Below, in pieces: positions 28,701 through 43,700 of a DNA stretch of 64,000 bases. This DNA comes from Anisus vortex. Its lineage: Eukaryota; Mollusca; Gastropoda; Planorbidae. Position numbers and translations under genes: made by a program. The notes beneath the pieces were generated by a model. The model did not search any database, was not told where the DNA came from, and saw only the letters and a program-made list of their open reading frames with translations. The DNA lies in the NCBI GenBank assembly GCA_949126835.1, contig OX421492.1:39328886-39392885 (forward strand). Reading direction: 5' to 3'. How positions within the stretch are numbered: position 1 is the stretch's first letter; the number at the start of each line of letters is the position of its first letter.

Positions 28701-31700
28701 GTGGTTCTTGGATTCCTAGGTACATTAGTTTTCTGAATCTTTAGTTTTTCTGAGATGGCTTTTTTATTTTTGATCCTAGTCATTTTTATATTTTAATATA
28801 ATTTTTTTTTCAATGAAGGACATCTGATTCAAACCAATGGATCACTGTCAATTTTGAAGAGCCTAAACTTTTATCTGGAGTTATAACACAAGGCAGTCCA
28901 GATTCCTCTCGTTGGGTGAAGACATTCAACATCTACTACAGTGTTGACGGTGTGAACTTTATTCCATACACTCTGTACCCTGGTGACACGACACCTTATT
29001 TGTTTACTGCCAACACTGACGGCACAACACCTGTGAGAAACTTACTGAACCGTGAAATTATTGCACAATACCTAAAGATTGTTCCAGTTGAAGCTGCCCC
29101 AGGTGGCATTGGCCTAAGATTCGATGTACTTGGCTGTAATGCTGATATTCCAGTGCCAATTCTTTCGGCCCCTACAACACTTGCCCCAACACCAGGCACT
29201 GGTCCTACACCAACTCCTGGTACTGGAATAACTCAAGTACCTACATTACCACCAATTAGTAAGTACCAATGTTTCATAAAGATTTACTTTAAATATTCTG
29301 TGCATTTCTTATATTTTTTAATTTAAGAAATGTATATATTATTCTAACCCTGTGTATCATTAAAAATAAATAACATGTGTAGCTGAAACTCAGAACAATT
29401 CATCTACTTGTTACTTCTTCGTGGATTCATCAAGTCCTTACTCTTATTTTCATCATTTCATAGCTTGTGATTTACCAATGGGCTTGAGCAATCCTTTAAT
29501 CATTGGGGACCAACAGTTGACTGCTTCCTCCTCTCTGGATATTTACCATGGGCCTTCCAGAGGAAGACTTGAAACTAATACAGATGGTTCTTGGGCCGGA
29601 GGCTGGTCACCAAGGTATGTACAAGATTTAGTTGAAAGTTTGTTTAGTGCTAAGTACATTTGAATCAGATGTCTTTTGTGTGTGAACGTTTTTGTTGTAA
29701 GTAATATGATATGTAAAACTTAACCTGACAGATATTTACCAATAGTAAATAAAGGCCTATTTATTCTTTAATTCAAATTAAGTCAGCCTTACTTTCCTTG
29801 TCTATTAGTTAATCTGATTTGGCCCCAAACATTTCATTTTACTTATTAAATTTTACTTTTCCTGTCTTCATAATATAACTGCAAACAATGTTCATTCCTT
29901 TCTGTTATTAATCATATCTAATTTCATCTTGTTTTCAGTGTCAGTGACAATAACCCCTACATACAAGTTGATTTCCTCAAATCTTACAAGATTGCTGGTA
30001 TTTCCACACAAGGTAGTGCAGGCCAAGCAGCCTGGGTCACAAGTTATGCTGTTTACTTCAGCAATGATGGAATCCTGTATCAACCTGTGAAAGACAGTTC
30101 TGGAAACCCTGTTGTTTTCAATGGAAATACTGATCAATTTACCCCAGTAGCTAACATTTTCCCACTGGTGGATGCAAGGTTTGTACAGATTCGACCTCTG
30201 GATTACTCTGGATCTTTAGCTTTGAGATTTGACATCCTTGGATGTGAGAGTCCAATACCATCTCCTGCCACCATGGTTGCGACTCAGCCAACTCCCACAG
30301 CATCACCAACTATTGGAACTGGTGTCACTGCAACACCACCTACTGTGACCACTGGCACACCTCCAACAAATCCAACACCATTCTTGACACCACCAGGTAG
30401 TTTCATAATTTAAATTATTGTGTCTGAATAGCCCTTTGTTGTATTAGTATCTTTTGTTTAGAAACATTATTTTTATAAATAGATTCAGTAGAATTGGTTA
30501 TGAAGAGATTGTAGACAAGTAAGTAAGCAAAGTTAATGAGCCACAAAAATACATTTAGATATAAAGATAAGTCAGTTTTAAAATCAACAGCTATAACATT
30601 TTTTTGTATATAATAAAATATATAATAAAGTAAATGGAGGTGTTGCTATCAAAAAATCTTCTTTTAATTGCATTTACCAAGGCAATATCAGTGATAAAAA
30701 AAATTTGTTTAATGAAACTCTCAATATTAAGACTGAATAATATCTTTAATCAATGAAATTTGCATTAAAACAACATAAAATTATAAAAAAAGGGTTTTAT
30801 AAATTTACTGCCATGCAACATCTTATGGTCTTCTACTGTGCTCCTTACTACAAGGCATACCCTTTCTTCGTTAAAACATTTTTATCTTGTAACTTATCTT
30901 TATTATATTATCATCACTAACATTATATGAACATATGTATTTTCCATACACAAGTCCAGACTTAGTGTAGGTTGCAGTAATCTTCCCATGTAAGCTCAGA
31001 GTCTGTAACATATCATTTAGTCTAAGCTTGATCTAATGGGAAATTGTCTCATGCAGGTATCATGTGCAATGTCCCAATGAATGTCGATCTACCAAATATG
31101 GTTAGAGATACCCAGTTATCCTCATCTTCCAGTTTTGACTCATTGTCAACAGCTGCAGCTGGCAGACTTAATAACAAATTGAGTTCCTGGATTCCAGAGT
31201 AAGTGTTAAGTATTAAACTATATGTATAGTATATTAAACTATATGTATAGTATTAAACTATATCTATAGTATTAAACTATATGTATGTATTAAACTATAT
31301 GAGGTGTATTAAACTATAGGTATAGTGTTAAACTATATGTAGTGTATTAAACTATATGTAGTGTATTAAACTATATGTACAGTATTAAGCTATATGTTGA
31401 GATTTTTTTTTTAGTCTGCTACTATGTTTTATGTAAATTTTTCCCCTTTTCCTTTACATTGCTATAGTAACTCAGACAAATACCAGTGGCACCAAGTTGA
31501 TTTCATACAAGCACAAAATCTATCTGGCATTTTAACACAAGGAAGTCCTAACACTGAAAGATGGGTGTCCTCATTCACAGTTAGTACAAGTATGGATGGC
31601 TACACTTTCTTCCCCATCCGTAGTCCAGATGGAAATATTGCAGTGTTCACTGGAAACTCAGACAAAGACTCAATCAAAAGAAATTATTTCCCATATGTAA

Positions 31701-34700
31701 GAATATTGCACTATTTAAAAACTGTTTTAGTGGTTCATAAAAACTATAAAATGTTCTGTTAAAAAAACACTAATTAATTCAATATAATAAAAAAATTATT
31801 GGTCTTAATGTAATTGTTTTCTTATAATTATGTTTTGCTTATGATTTAAAAAGTAGACTTAAATGTATCCATTAAAGAAATTTAATTTTAAAATTTAACT
31901 TTGTAAACTCTACAAAATACAATTTTAATGTTTAAATGTACTAATTTTTTTCCATGCAGCCTGTCACTGCAAAATTTGTGAGAGTAGAACCGGTTTCTTG
32001 GTCACCATTCGGGTCTGGTCTGAGAGTGAACTATATAGGCTGTTTCTCCACCAGCTACCTAACTCCTCATCCTTTGGAAATATTTGAGCAGCCACCACTT
32101 AGTGTTCCTACTCCAAGTATTACTGTTGGTCCTACAGATTTTACTGCAAGCCCAACTCCAATGAATACAGTATCACCAACAGCACAGCCAGTTATCACTC
32201 TGCCACCATGTAAGGATTTACCATTTAGATTTATATTTTATATTTAAAAAAATTTATATTGTCAATAGGAATTTTATGTTTAGTTTAGATTTTCTTTGCA
32301 TTTCCACTATTTATTATTGGCAAGTAATAATTTTTTGTTTTTAAAGTAGTTTTTTAAATATTTCTTTTCTAGAAAAAAGGCCACCTTCTTTTTGAAAAAA
32401 AAATGTTCAAAAATGTATTTGCATAGATATTTATTTATTTTGATTGACAGTACACTATTATTAAACAGAAATATTATTTATTTTCTTATTATCTTCAGTA
32501 TGTAATGTTCTTATGGGAGTTAACAACCAAGCAGTAGTTACTGATTCACAAATGTTGTCATCAACAAATGCATATAATCATGGACCAGAACTGGCCAGAT
32601 TTTTAGAAAATGGTTACCAAGGCTCCTGGATGCCTTTGTAAGGATACACCGTATATGTTTTATTATTTACAACAGCCTGCATACTTTCATGCATCTTAAC
32701 ATTGCTTTGCAATTGCTTTAAGTAGTTATCTTTTTTTGTTTTAAATTTACTTCAGCTAGTAGATTTGGAAGCACTTTTTGCAGTATCCAAATAAAAACTA
32801 AAAAAAAAAACATTTTAGATTCGTAAAAAAAAAACAGCAACAAATACTGCCCTAAATAATGAGCCACTGCATGTGCTCTCTCTATCAACAACCATTTAAT
32901 CTTTGTTTCTCATACAATTTAGAAACAGTGATGGAGACCCATACATTCAGGTGGACTTCCTGGAACCGAAATACCTGTCCGGTATTGTGACGCAAGGTGA
33001 AGGCCAAGAAAACCGATGGGTTACACAGTATGAAGTGTACACTAGTGTTGATGGAGAAAACTTTTACCCTTACTCTGAGAGGCAAGACGGTGAGGCTACC
33101 ACATTCAAGGCCAACAAGGACACCAATACCCCTGTGGCAAATTACTTTATGAAAAATATTCTGGCCCGCTACATCCGAATTAAACCTGCAGGCAATCATA
33201 ATGGGACAGCTATGAGGTACACATTAGTAAAATGTCACATGATGTGTAAAATAATTCCGTTTTAAAATACATAGTTGTCCCATTTAAAATGTTGAAATAT
33301 TTATTTGTCTTACTTTTAAAATAAAATGTGCTTTTTTGCTCTTAAAAAAATAGGTTTGATGTAATAGGATGTAATCCATCCAAACCAAATATTTTGATTA
33401 CAACACGCCCCACTGAATACCCAAACCCCACCCAATCATCTACAGTGTTCATAAGTCATGGACCTTCTGATACAACTCCTGTTTTACATATCATCAATAC
33501 ACCACCAAAACATACAGGTATTCAACTTTATAGTTAGAAAATTTTTATTTATTATGGTTTATAATTAATAGCTAGAAGATTTATATGTGACATTTGCTTT
33601 TGAATTTATAGTTAGAAGATTATAAATGAAATAGGCTTTATGATTGATATTCAGAAGATTTATTTGTAAATATGCATCATGCTTTAAAGATTTTTAAAAG
33701 TTATATTTGCATTATATTTGAACAGAAGAAATACAAATCTAATTTTTTATTAAATATGTTTTTTATCTAAACATTCTATCTTTAGTGTGCCTGATACCTA
33801 TGGGTCTGAACAGCCACTACCTTATCCAGGACAAGCAATTTAACTCCTCATCCAATAAAGATCTTATGCACTCTGCATCTCATGCTCGACTGGACAATCC
33901 AAGGACTCCTATATCTGGTGGATCCTGGATTCCTGGGTAAGTTGAATTTTTTTATTTTTTTTTACTTTAAACTAATAATTTATTATATGTATTGTGTATT
34001 AGTTTATTGAAAAAATAAAATAAATATTACTTATTCCTAGTAAATTAACTTTAATAACAGAAAGTTAATGAAAGTAATTTTTCATGGCTATCTAACGTTT
34101 TGATGTTGGTATTGATTTCATGATACAGATTTCTAAAATAAATTGTACTTTTACAAGTGTTCATAAAGTATTTTTTAACACATATTTCATGCCAGATCTG
34201 AAGCGCATCCATGGATCACTGTGAACTTCTTAGAACCAAAACTTCTTTCTGGAGTTATAACTCAAGGCAGTCCAGATTTCCCTCGTTGGGTCGAGTCATA
34301 TACAGTGTATTACAGTTTGAATGGCAGAAACTACAACACTTACACTGAGTACCCTGGCGGACAGACACCTTTTGTGTTCACTGCCAACCATGATCAAACC
34401 ACACCTGTCCGAAACTTGTTTAACCGTGACATCATAGCTCAGTATATTAAGATTGTTCCACAACAGTCCGCTCCAGAGGGTTTTGGTCTGAGGTTTGAAC
34501 TTCTGGGATGTAATCCTACTCCATTTATGCCACCTGAAACAGTTGGGTTGCCGACAAGCTCAGTATCTGGATCTACTGTTGGACCACCAACTATAACAAC
34601 ATTACAGCAATGTAATTTTTTTTTTTTTTATCATTTAATAAATCAAAACAAGTAACAATATAATTTCTGTGATTTTTTATTAAATGTAATTCTCTCATTC

Positions 34701-37700
34701 AATTTAGATATAGTTTTTGATACTATTTTCCTAAATGTTTGCTTTAAAAATGTTTGTATAAATAGTATCCAAAAGTAAAGCATTGTTTAAATTTAAATTT
34801 ATCACCACAATTTGTCATTATCTAGTAATTTAGATAATAAGACACACAGTATACTCATTTCAATGTTGTTTTTGTGTTGTTCTTATGATTGGCTCATTCA
34901 ATTAAAGCCGTTTTCAGCTCCATAATTTTCATTTAGTGGCATCCCTATAACGCTCTGAGTTTAAATCCTAAAATGTATTCTCATTCTACAGATTGTGATA
35001 TTCCAATGGGTCTAACAAATCCATTAATTATTGGCAATAATCAGTTTACTGCATCAAGCAACTTGGATGCAAATCATGGACCATCCAGAGCCAGACTGTA
35101 TACAGAAGTAGATGATCATCTAGGTGGTGCTTGGTCTCCAAGGTATGCATAACACAAGATTACAGCTCTTAGTTTTAGTTTTACATTACATGTAGCTAAT
35201 TTTATCAATTACTTTAATGTACACAAGTACAACAATACAGCTATCATGGTTATCTTGAGATATAAATATATATTACAAATATATGATGCTGAAAATGTAT
35301 TTTTGTGAACATTTCAGTACTTCTGATAAAAATCAATACATCCAAGTAGACTTCCTGGCACCCTACCCAGTGTCTGCAGTTACCACACAGGGATCTTCTG
35401 AAACACCCTCATGGGTGACTAAATACAATGTTTACTACAGCACTGATGGGATCAATTATTATCCTGTGATTGACAGCACTGGACATCCGACTGTGTTCAA
35501 TGGCAACACCAATCAATTTGCTGCTGTCACTAATTTCTTCCCCACCATCATTGCTCAGTTTGTTCAGATTCGACCTGTTGACTTCCACAACTCTATAGCA
35601 CTAAGATTTGACATGTACGGCTGCAAGGCACCCCAGCCAATCCCCAAGCCTACCAACAGACCGCTAACCACCTTACCCCCTGTGACTCCACCGCCACCTT
35701 GTGTTCCTGGGTGGTCTTCATGGATAAACAGGGTCAACCCTGCACAAGGCTCTGGCGATTATGAAAAGATGACTGCAGAAGAGGCAGACAAATTTTGTCA
35801 TGGTGGCACTCTCTCCAAGGTAGAATGTGTGGATGCAGATACTGGTGATGACTATGAAAGCCTTGCAGAAGCACTATGTACTGTTGAAGATGGCTTAATA
35901 TGTAAGAATGTTCCTGACATAGGTCTTACATGTCGAAATTACAAAATTCGCTATGAATGTCAATGCACAGGTATTTAAATATTTTTGTTACATTAGTTTC
36001 AGATTGAGTGACGATTTTATTGTTAACTATAAGTAAACATAAGTAGCTTACTACAATATTGTCTAAAAATAGAAATTAACTATTTAATTATTAATTTAAT
36101 GTATTTTCTACCATAGAACAATCTACACCTGGCGTTATGCAATACCAAACTAATCCAACTCCTAAGCTACCTTTCATAACACCACCAGGTAAAGAAAAGT
36201 ATAAATCTATATCAATCTATGTTGATAAAGAATCATTAATATAGTTTAGACAAAAAAATACACTATTTATTATAATAAACATCATATTAATAAATATACA
36301 TGTTTAAAACCACTTTCAGGTGTGTATCTGTCGTGTAATATTCCTATGAATGTTGATCTGCCAATATACTTACCTGATACCAAGTTGACTTCATCCAGCA
36401 ATTTAAGTCCACAGACAACTGCATCCAATGGTCGACTTCATAATGAATACACGTCCTGGATACCAGCGTGAGTTGCCATGTCTCATTGAAAAGTCAATGC
36501 AAAATGGTTTTTAATTCATTATAGCATCCTTTTATGAAGAGTCACATCATTCACATCAACTTTGTATTTGCAGTGTTGCTGATTTGAATCAGTGGCTTCA
36601 AGTAGACTTTAGCTCACCACAAAACTTGTCAGGAGTGCTTACCCAAGGCAGCCCTAATGCTGAGCGATGGGTTTCCTCATACACAATCAGCACAAGCATG
36701 GACGGATACACCTTCTTCCCAGTGGTTGATACTAATGGCAATATTGTGGTGTTCAATGGAAACTCAAACAAAGATTCTGTTATAAGAAATTACTTTCCAC
36801 ATGTAAGTCGGAAATGTTCGTCATTTCTTGAATCATGTTAAAGTGTTTTTTTTTAATGTGGAATATTTCTGTGCCAGATGTAATTAACAAAATGAATTCT
36901 TTTGTTCCTTAGGTGGTGGTTGGGAGATATGTAAGACTGCAACCACTGACATGGTCACCTAATGGTCCAGGACTTAGACTCAACTACATCGGCTGTTTCT
37001 CAGTTGTCACACCAAGACCTTCCATAACAGATGCACCTCCCGTCCACTCTACTCCACCATTGATACCCATCAGTACCACCACTGTTGAAATCAATATCCC
37101 TACAGTGCCACCTTCATTTACAACCTCAGCTCCATGTAAGACATACACTACACTATGCCGAACAGTCAGCATTTGATGACTGAGATTACTTAATCATTGA
37201 ACAATTTTTGTTAAACCTAGCATAAAAGCAAATAGAAATCTGAAAGATTTAGACCATAGAGAGGTTCATATTATTCACTTATGTTCCTTAAGCCGCCAAC
37301 TTGTCTTGAAAAATTGTTTATTTTTTCCCATGAATTTTTAGAATACTTTGTTTCTTTTGGTCTATCTTATAATATCTGCCAAAGACAAAATTTTACAATA
37401 AAAGTATTATGAACTTTCTTCATTCTCTATAAGAGGCAAATCTAACCCGAGTTTCTTACACTTGTCTCTTTTTTTTTTTTGGCTAAAAATTTACTTTCAA
37501 AAGGCTAATAATGTATTTTTATATTTAAAACATTGAAAAGTCTTATGTAAAATATGTTTACTATAGACTAGATATATGTATTATTTGGCAAAACCGTAAG
37601 TAATTAACTAAATTCTAATTATATTTTTATATATATTTATCTTTTAGTATGCTATAAAGAAATGGGCTTACAAAATCAAAGAATTGTTAGTGACTCACAG

Positions 37701-40700
37701 ATATCAGCAACATCCGGAAAGAGACTCCATGGCCCTGAAATGGCCAGACTTTCTAAGACATACTACCAAAGTTCTTGGCAACCAGAGTAAGTTGTTTTTA
37801 ATAAATTTTACTAAACATTAAAACAGTTTTATTACATTTCACTAGATATTTAAAATGAATTTTTAAGTTTTATATACTAATCATTCAAATGTTTTTTTTT
37901 TCATTTACTAAACATGAAACATTTTAAAATGTCCATTTAAACTAAAACTGTGTGATTGTGTGAATTAACAGTGATTCAGACAAAGCCCCATACATTCAAG
38001 TGAACTTCCAGGAGCCCAAGTTCATCTCAGGTCTAGTAACTCAAGGTGAAGGCCAAGAAGAGACATGGACAACGCAGTACAAAGTGTATTTCAGTTTTGA
38101 TGGTGTTGACTTCATTCCCTATTCTGATCAGCAAGATGGCTCGGCCAAAGTGTTTTCTGGCAACTTTGACACTAATACCCTTGTGACCAACTACTTTGTG
38201 AAGAACATCATTGCCCAGTATATACGCATAGTTCCTGTTAGTGGACACAATGGCATTGCTTTGAGGTACATGCCAATCTATAATTTTGATTCCCTTCAAT
38301 TCATTGTGTCAAAACACACAAAAATGATACGCTTAGTTTCTAATATCAAAATTTTTTGCCTCATTTATTTTTCCCTTAGTTAAATATTCAATTTTAAAAT
38401 CCAAATGCTTATTTATTTTTAACCATTTATTGTATGGTTGTAAAATCATTGATTTATAAAAAATCTGCTCATATTTAATTGTGTATTATATATTATATTA
38501 TCTACAAGCCACCTGTCTGTGTAAGTATTATAGCTAGATAGTTATTTTGTTTATGCTGTAATGATAATAAACCTTTGAAATTGTGTGTAGATTTGATGTA
38601 CTTGGATGCAACCCATCCATTCCCAAGCTGGATGTGCCAACACATGCTCCACCATACTCCACTCCCTCACCTGCAAGCACTGAAGCTCCCACACTGACGC
38701 CCCCTGTTGGCCAATCCGTTGGACCCACTCTTTCACCACCTACAGTTACACCACCACCATCAAGAGGTTAGCAACACATAGTAGATATGTTACAATCATA
38801 TTGCTTCAATAAACCTTGTGAACTTTATATAGTTTGATTGAGTAGTATTTCAAATTTCTTCTTCCTATCATTTGTTTAGTTTGCCAAATTCCAATGGGAA
38901 TCAACAGTCATTACTTGGTGCTGGATGAGCAGCTGACCTCCTCAAGTAATATGGATGGTACTCACACTGCCACTGATGGAAGATTGTATCAAAGTCACAG
39001 TGTTAGTTCTGGCGGCTCATGGATTCCAGGGTACTAAATTACAGCTAGACATTTTTTTGTATGATAAAGTTTACTTGCATTATAAATATTATTATTTATT
39101 CCTTTTAATACATAACCTAATTATTTTGGTTAACTTTAAAAAGTTTATGTTAGTATCTATCTTAAATTCCACAGGACACTCTCCAGCTTATGTTAACATA
39201 AGACAAATAATCATGACATTTTCTTCTCATTTTTAAGCTCTGGATCACAACAACAATGGATAATGGTCAACTTCCAAGAACCAAAACTAATTGCTGGTGT
39301 AGTTACTCAAGGCAGTCCTGATGCAGCTAGATGGGTTCAATCTTACAATGTCTACTACAGCCTCAACGGTGTTGACTTTATACCTTACACCACCTACCCT
39401 GGTGAGCAGACACCATATTTGTTCAATGGCAACAAGGATGGAAGCACACCGGTTACAAACATGTTTAACCGAGATATCATTGCACAGTACATCAGGATCG
39501 TTCCGGTCCAGGCAGCCCCTGGAGGCGTCAGTCTGAGATTCGATGTTTTAGGCTGCTACCCGAAGCAACCCACGGCAACAATATTCTCCAATGTCACACC
39601 TCCACCAGGCGTTGTTCCAACCACTCATGGTACAGGACCCACCTTAGCACCAAATCTGCCTTCAGTAATAAGTAAGAAATTATTTTGTAGTGATTGAAAA
39701 AAAATAAGAATTGCTTTAACTAGTAGCTGATTGGTTGGCTTTGATACAATTCTTGTGCTGCCATGTTTCATGTTTTAGTTTCTAATGTTGTTGTTTTGCT
39801 TTCTCAGCTTGTGATATACCAATGGGCATAAGTAACCCTTTTATTGTGGGTGACAAGCAGCTCAGTGCTTCTTCATCACTTGATGTTAACCACAACCCCA
39901 CCAGAGGCAGACTGTTCTATGATACTGATGGTAGTTTGGCTGGAGCATGGTCACCAAGGTTGGTAGTAGTCAAGGTTTCTCTTTTGCTTTTTACACAATC
40001 TTACGTGAATGCTAAATGACATTATTTATTACTGTACAATATTGTAATATTATTTCAGTGCCACTGACAAGTCACCTTACATCCAAGTAGACTTCTTGTC
40101 TCCTTATCATATCTCTGGAGTGACCACTCAAGGAAGTGCTGATCAACCATCCTGGGTCACCAAGTATGCAGTGTACTACAGTAATGACAGCATCAACTTC
40201 CAGCCAGTCAAAGACAGCTCTGGCAACCCAATGGTGTTTAACGGCAATACTGACCAGTTTACTCCAGTCACCAACTACTTCCCCACTGTATTAGCTCAGT
40301 ATATCCAGATCCGACCAATAGAGTCTCATAATTCAGTTGCCCTGCGCTTTGATTTGTCTGGATGTAAATCACCCACCCCTATCCCTGTAGCAGCACATTC
40401 AACTACCTCTGCTCCTAATATTCCTACTTTCACAACACAATCACCAAGTCCTGGCCTCTTTGGCAGTACACAGACACCATCTATTCCTTTTATAACCAAA
40501 CCAGGTAAATCCAAATGATTATACATATTTATGATTACTTTATTCAAATTCTTTATCTTAGTTTTTTTTCTCCGGACTGGAGGGTGTCCCTGATTCTATC
40601 CAGCTATAATGGGTATTAGTTGTTGTAAAATAAAAGCGGCTTGGCATTGTGCTGACCACACAATCCCCTAGTATGCCATGACTATAGAAACTGGTGAATG

Positions 40701-43700
40701 CTGCTTCTCTGTCCCTATGATTATGTGGTCTGATGGGTACTTTACTTTCTTTTACTTATCTAAAGTGTGGTCACAATATAAAATAATATAATATTCATAA
40801 AAACCAGAGAAGTTCTATATGCTTGTAGACATACATGTTTGAGGACAAAGTGAAATATTAGCTAAATACCAAGGTATCACTATTTAATTGTAAACCCCCT
40901 CATTCAATCAGGAATCATCTGCAATGTCCCAATGAGTGTTGACAAGCCCACCATAATACTAAATACTCAGATGACAGCTTCAAGCAGTGCAGGACCACAG
41001 ACAACAGCTGGAGATGGCAGACTGGAGAACACAATGGGCTCATGGGTCCCTGGGTAAGTTATACATAAAAATAACGTTGTTTTTTTTAAATTTCCTTTTA
41101 AAGCTAACATTAGTTTTTGATGCTTTATGGAATAGAATTCCATGCCTGAACAGTAATGAAATATTTAAAACACCAACAGAGTTGTTGACACCTACCAGTG
41201 GCATCAGATTGATTTCAAGACACAGCAAAACTTATCAGGTGTTCTGACACAGGGAAGTCCCAATGCTGAAAAGTGGATTTCATCATTTACTATAAGCACC
41301 AGCATGGATGGATACACATTCTTCCCTATAGTGAACGACAATCAACAGCTTGTCACATATAATGGAAACTCTGACAAAGATTCTATCATAAGAAATTATT
41401 TCCCACGGGTAACTCCTGGCTTTTTCCCTTTGTTGACTCTTTGCTTTCTAGATACATGTTATCAATGTTACACAATATACTGTTGCAATATTGCAATATT
41501 CATTCTAGGTCAGCTACTCAATTTACTGTTGCAATATTGCAATATTCATTCTAGGTCAGCTACTCAATTTACTGTTGCAATATTGCAATATTCATTCTAG
41601 GTCAGCTACTCAATATACTGTTGCAATAATCATTCTAGGTCAGCTACTCAATTTACTGTTGCAATATTGCAATATTCATTCTAGGTCAGTTACTCAATAT
41701 ACTGTTGCAATTTTGCAATATTCATTCTAGGTCAGTTACTCAATATACTGTTGCAATATTGCAATATTCATTCTAGGTCAGTTACTCAATATACTGTTGC
41801 AATATTGCAATATTCATTCTAGGTCAGTTACTCAATATTCTATTGCAATATTCATTCTAGGTCAGCTACTCAATATACTGTTGCAATATTGCAATATTCA
41901 TTCTAGGTCAGCTACTCAATATACTGTTGCAATATTGCAATATTCATTCTAGGTCGGGTACTCAATTTACTGTTGCAATATTGCAATATTCATTCTAGGT
42001 CAGGTACTCAATTTACTGTTGCAATATTGCTAATCGCTGTTCATTCTAGGTCAGCTACTCAATTTACTGTTGCAATATTGCTAATCGTTATTCATTCTAA
42101 AACATATGGATTTGAGATAATGTTATTTATTTCTCATAATGTTATTTATTTCTCATCCAACAGTAGCTGGATGTTTAAGTATATTTGTATATATTTATTA
42201 TATTTCACAGCCAATCGTAGCTAGATTTGTGAGGCTGATACCTGTTACCTGGGCACCGGATGGGCCTGGACTAAGAGTGAATTATATTGGCTGTTCATTT
42301 GAAACTGGTGTACCCACCGTTCCTTTCAAGGACAATACTCCACCAACCATTCACCCACCCATTGTGAACAGCCCCACACCTTCATCTATACCAGGAGTTT
42401 TCACCATTGAGCCAGGTATCATGACACATATTTCAGTTTCACATATTTCACACATATGCTCAGTTTCTTAGACACATATAGGATATATGGATTCTTTTCT
42501 ATTTTGTTGAAGATATGTAAAGTCTGGCCGCATATTGAATATAGTTTAATGCAGCTAATATAAATATGGCATATTTTTCAACTGTTTCTCAACTCTAAGT
42601 TTATTTTTGTCCCTAGTGTGCACCAAGAGTATGGGCCTGGGAAATCAGAGAATCGTTCAAGATTCCCAAATAACAGCTTCATCTAGTGCCGCCAATCATG
42701 GACCAGAGCTAGCAAGACTTTCTACTTTTTATGAAGGCTCTTGGATCCCAGCGTATGTGTAACAATTCAGTGATATGAAATTGTTTTGGTCAATTTGATG
42801 AATTGGTTTTGATGAGTCTCATAATTTAGTTTTGATTAGTTTGATTAATACATTTTTTTGTGTAAAATTTATAAATTTCTTTCCATCTCTCTTTTTTTCC
42901 CTAGTATCACAGATAAAACTCCCTACATACAGGTTGATTTCCAGGAGCTGAAATATTTGGCAGGTGTTGTTACACAGGGTGAAGGCCTTGCTGACAGATG
43001 GACCAGAGAATATGAAGTTTACTTCAGCACAGATGGCACTCACTTTTATCCGTACTCAGACAAACAAGATGGCATACCTAAAACATTTAAAGCCAACACA
43101 GATACAAACACTCCTGTGACAAACTATTTCATGAAGAACATTCTAGCTCGGTACATTAAAATTGTTCCAGTGAACAGACATCTGGGATATGCCCTCAGGT
43201 AGGTTGCTAATCAATCCACATTAAAGTAATGATAAACAAAGAATAACTAATGCAGCCAAACACTTCCCTTTACCTATTACGTGTAATTCTTTTTCACTTT
43301 TTAAATATATGTTGTCTTATGTTATGAAATTTTAGTAATTTAATAAAGCCTGCACATAAAACCAGTGTATTCCATCCGGAGATGTGTAGAAAATACACTG
43401 AGCCCTTTCAGGCTTAAATGGTGACAAGTTATTGACAAAAGACATCTATGCCAATGGATGAACTTGTACCACAAACTAACAGTTGTAGTTAAAACTACTG
43501 TTGCTGACACATTTTGTTTTAGTTAATTAGAGATAAGTTCTGCAATTAGAGGTTTAATTTTATATTTAATGTGTGCACTAATTGAGCTTTTTAAACTATA
43601 CACATAGAATCATTTTAAAAACAGAATACATTACACTTTGATAATCTGTTTTAATGAAATTTCTTTTTTTAAAACACCCACTTCATCGGCATAATTATTT

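Noticed and set aside
41468..42102. A CRISPR-like array
   Set aside because: Repeats abut one another with no unique spacers, and the setting is an animal intron; it is a minisatellite.
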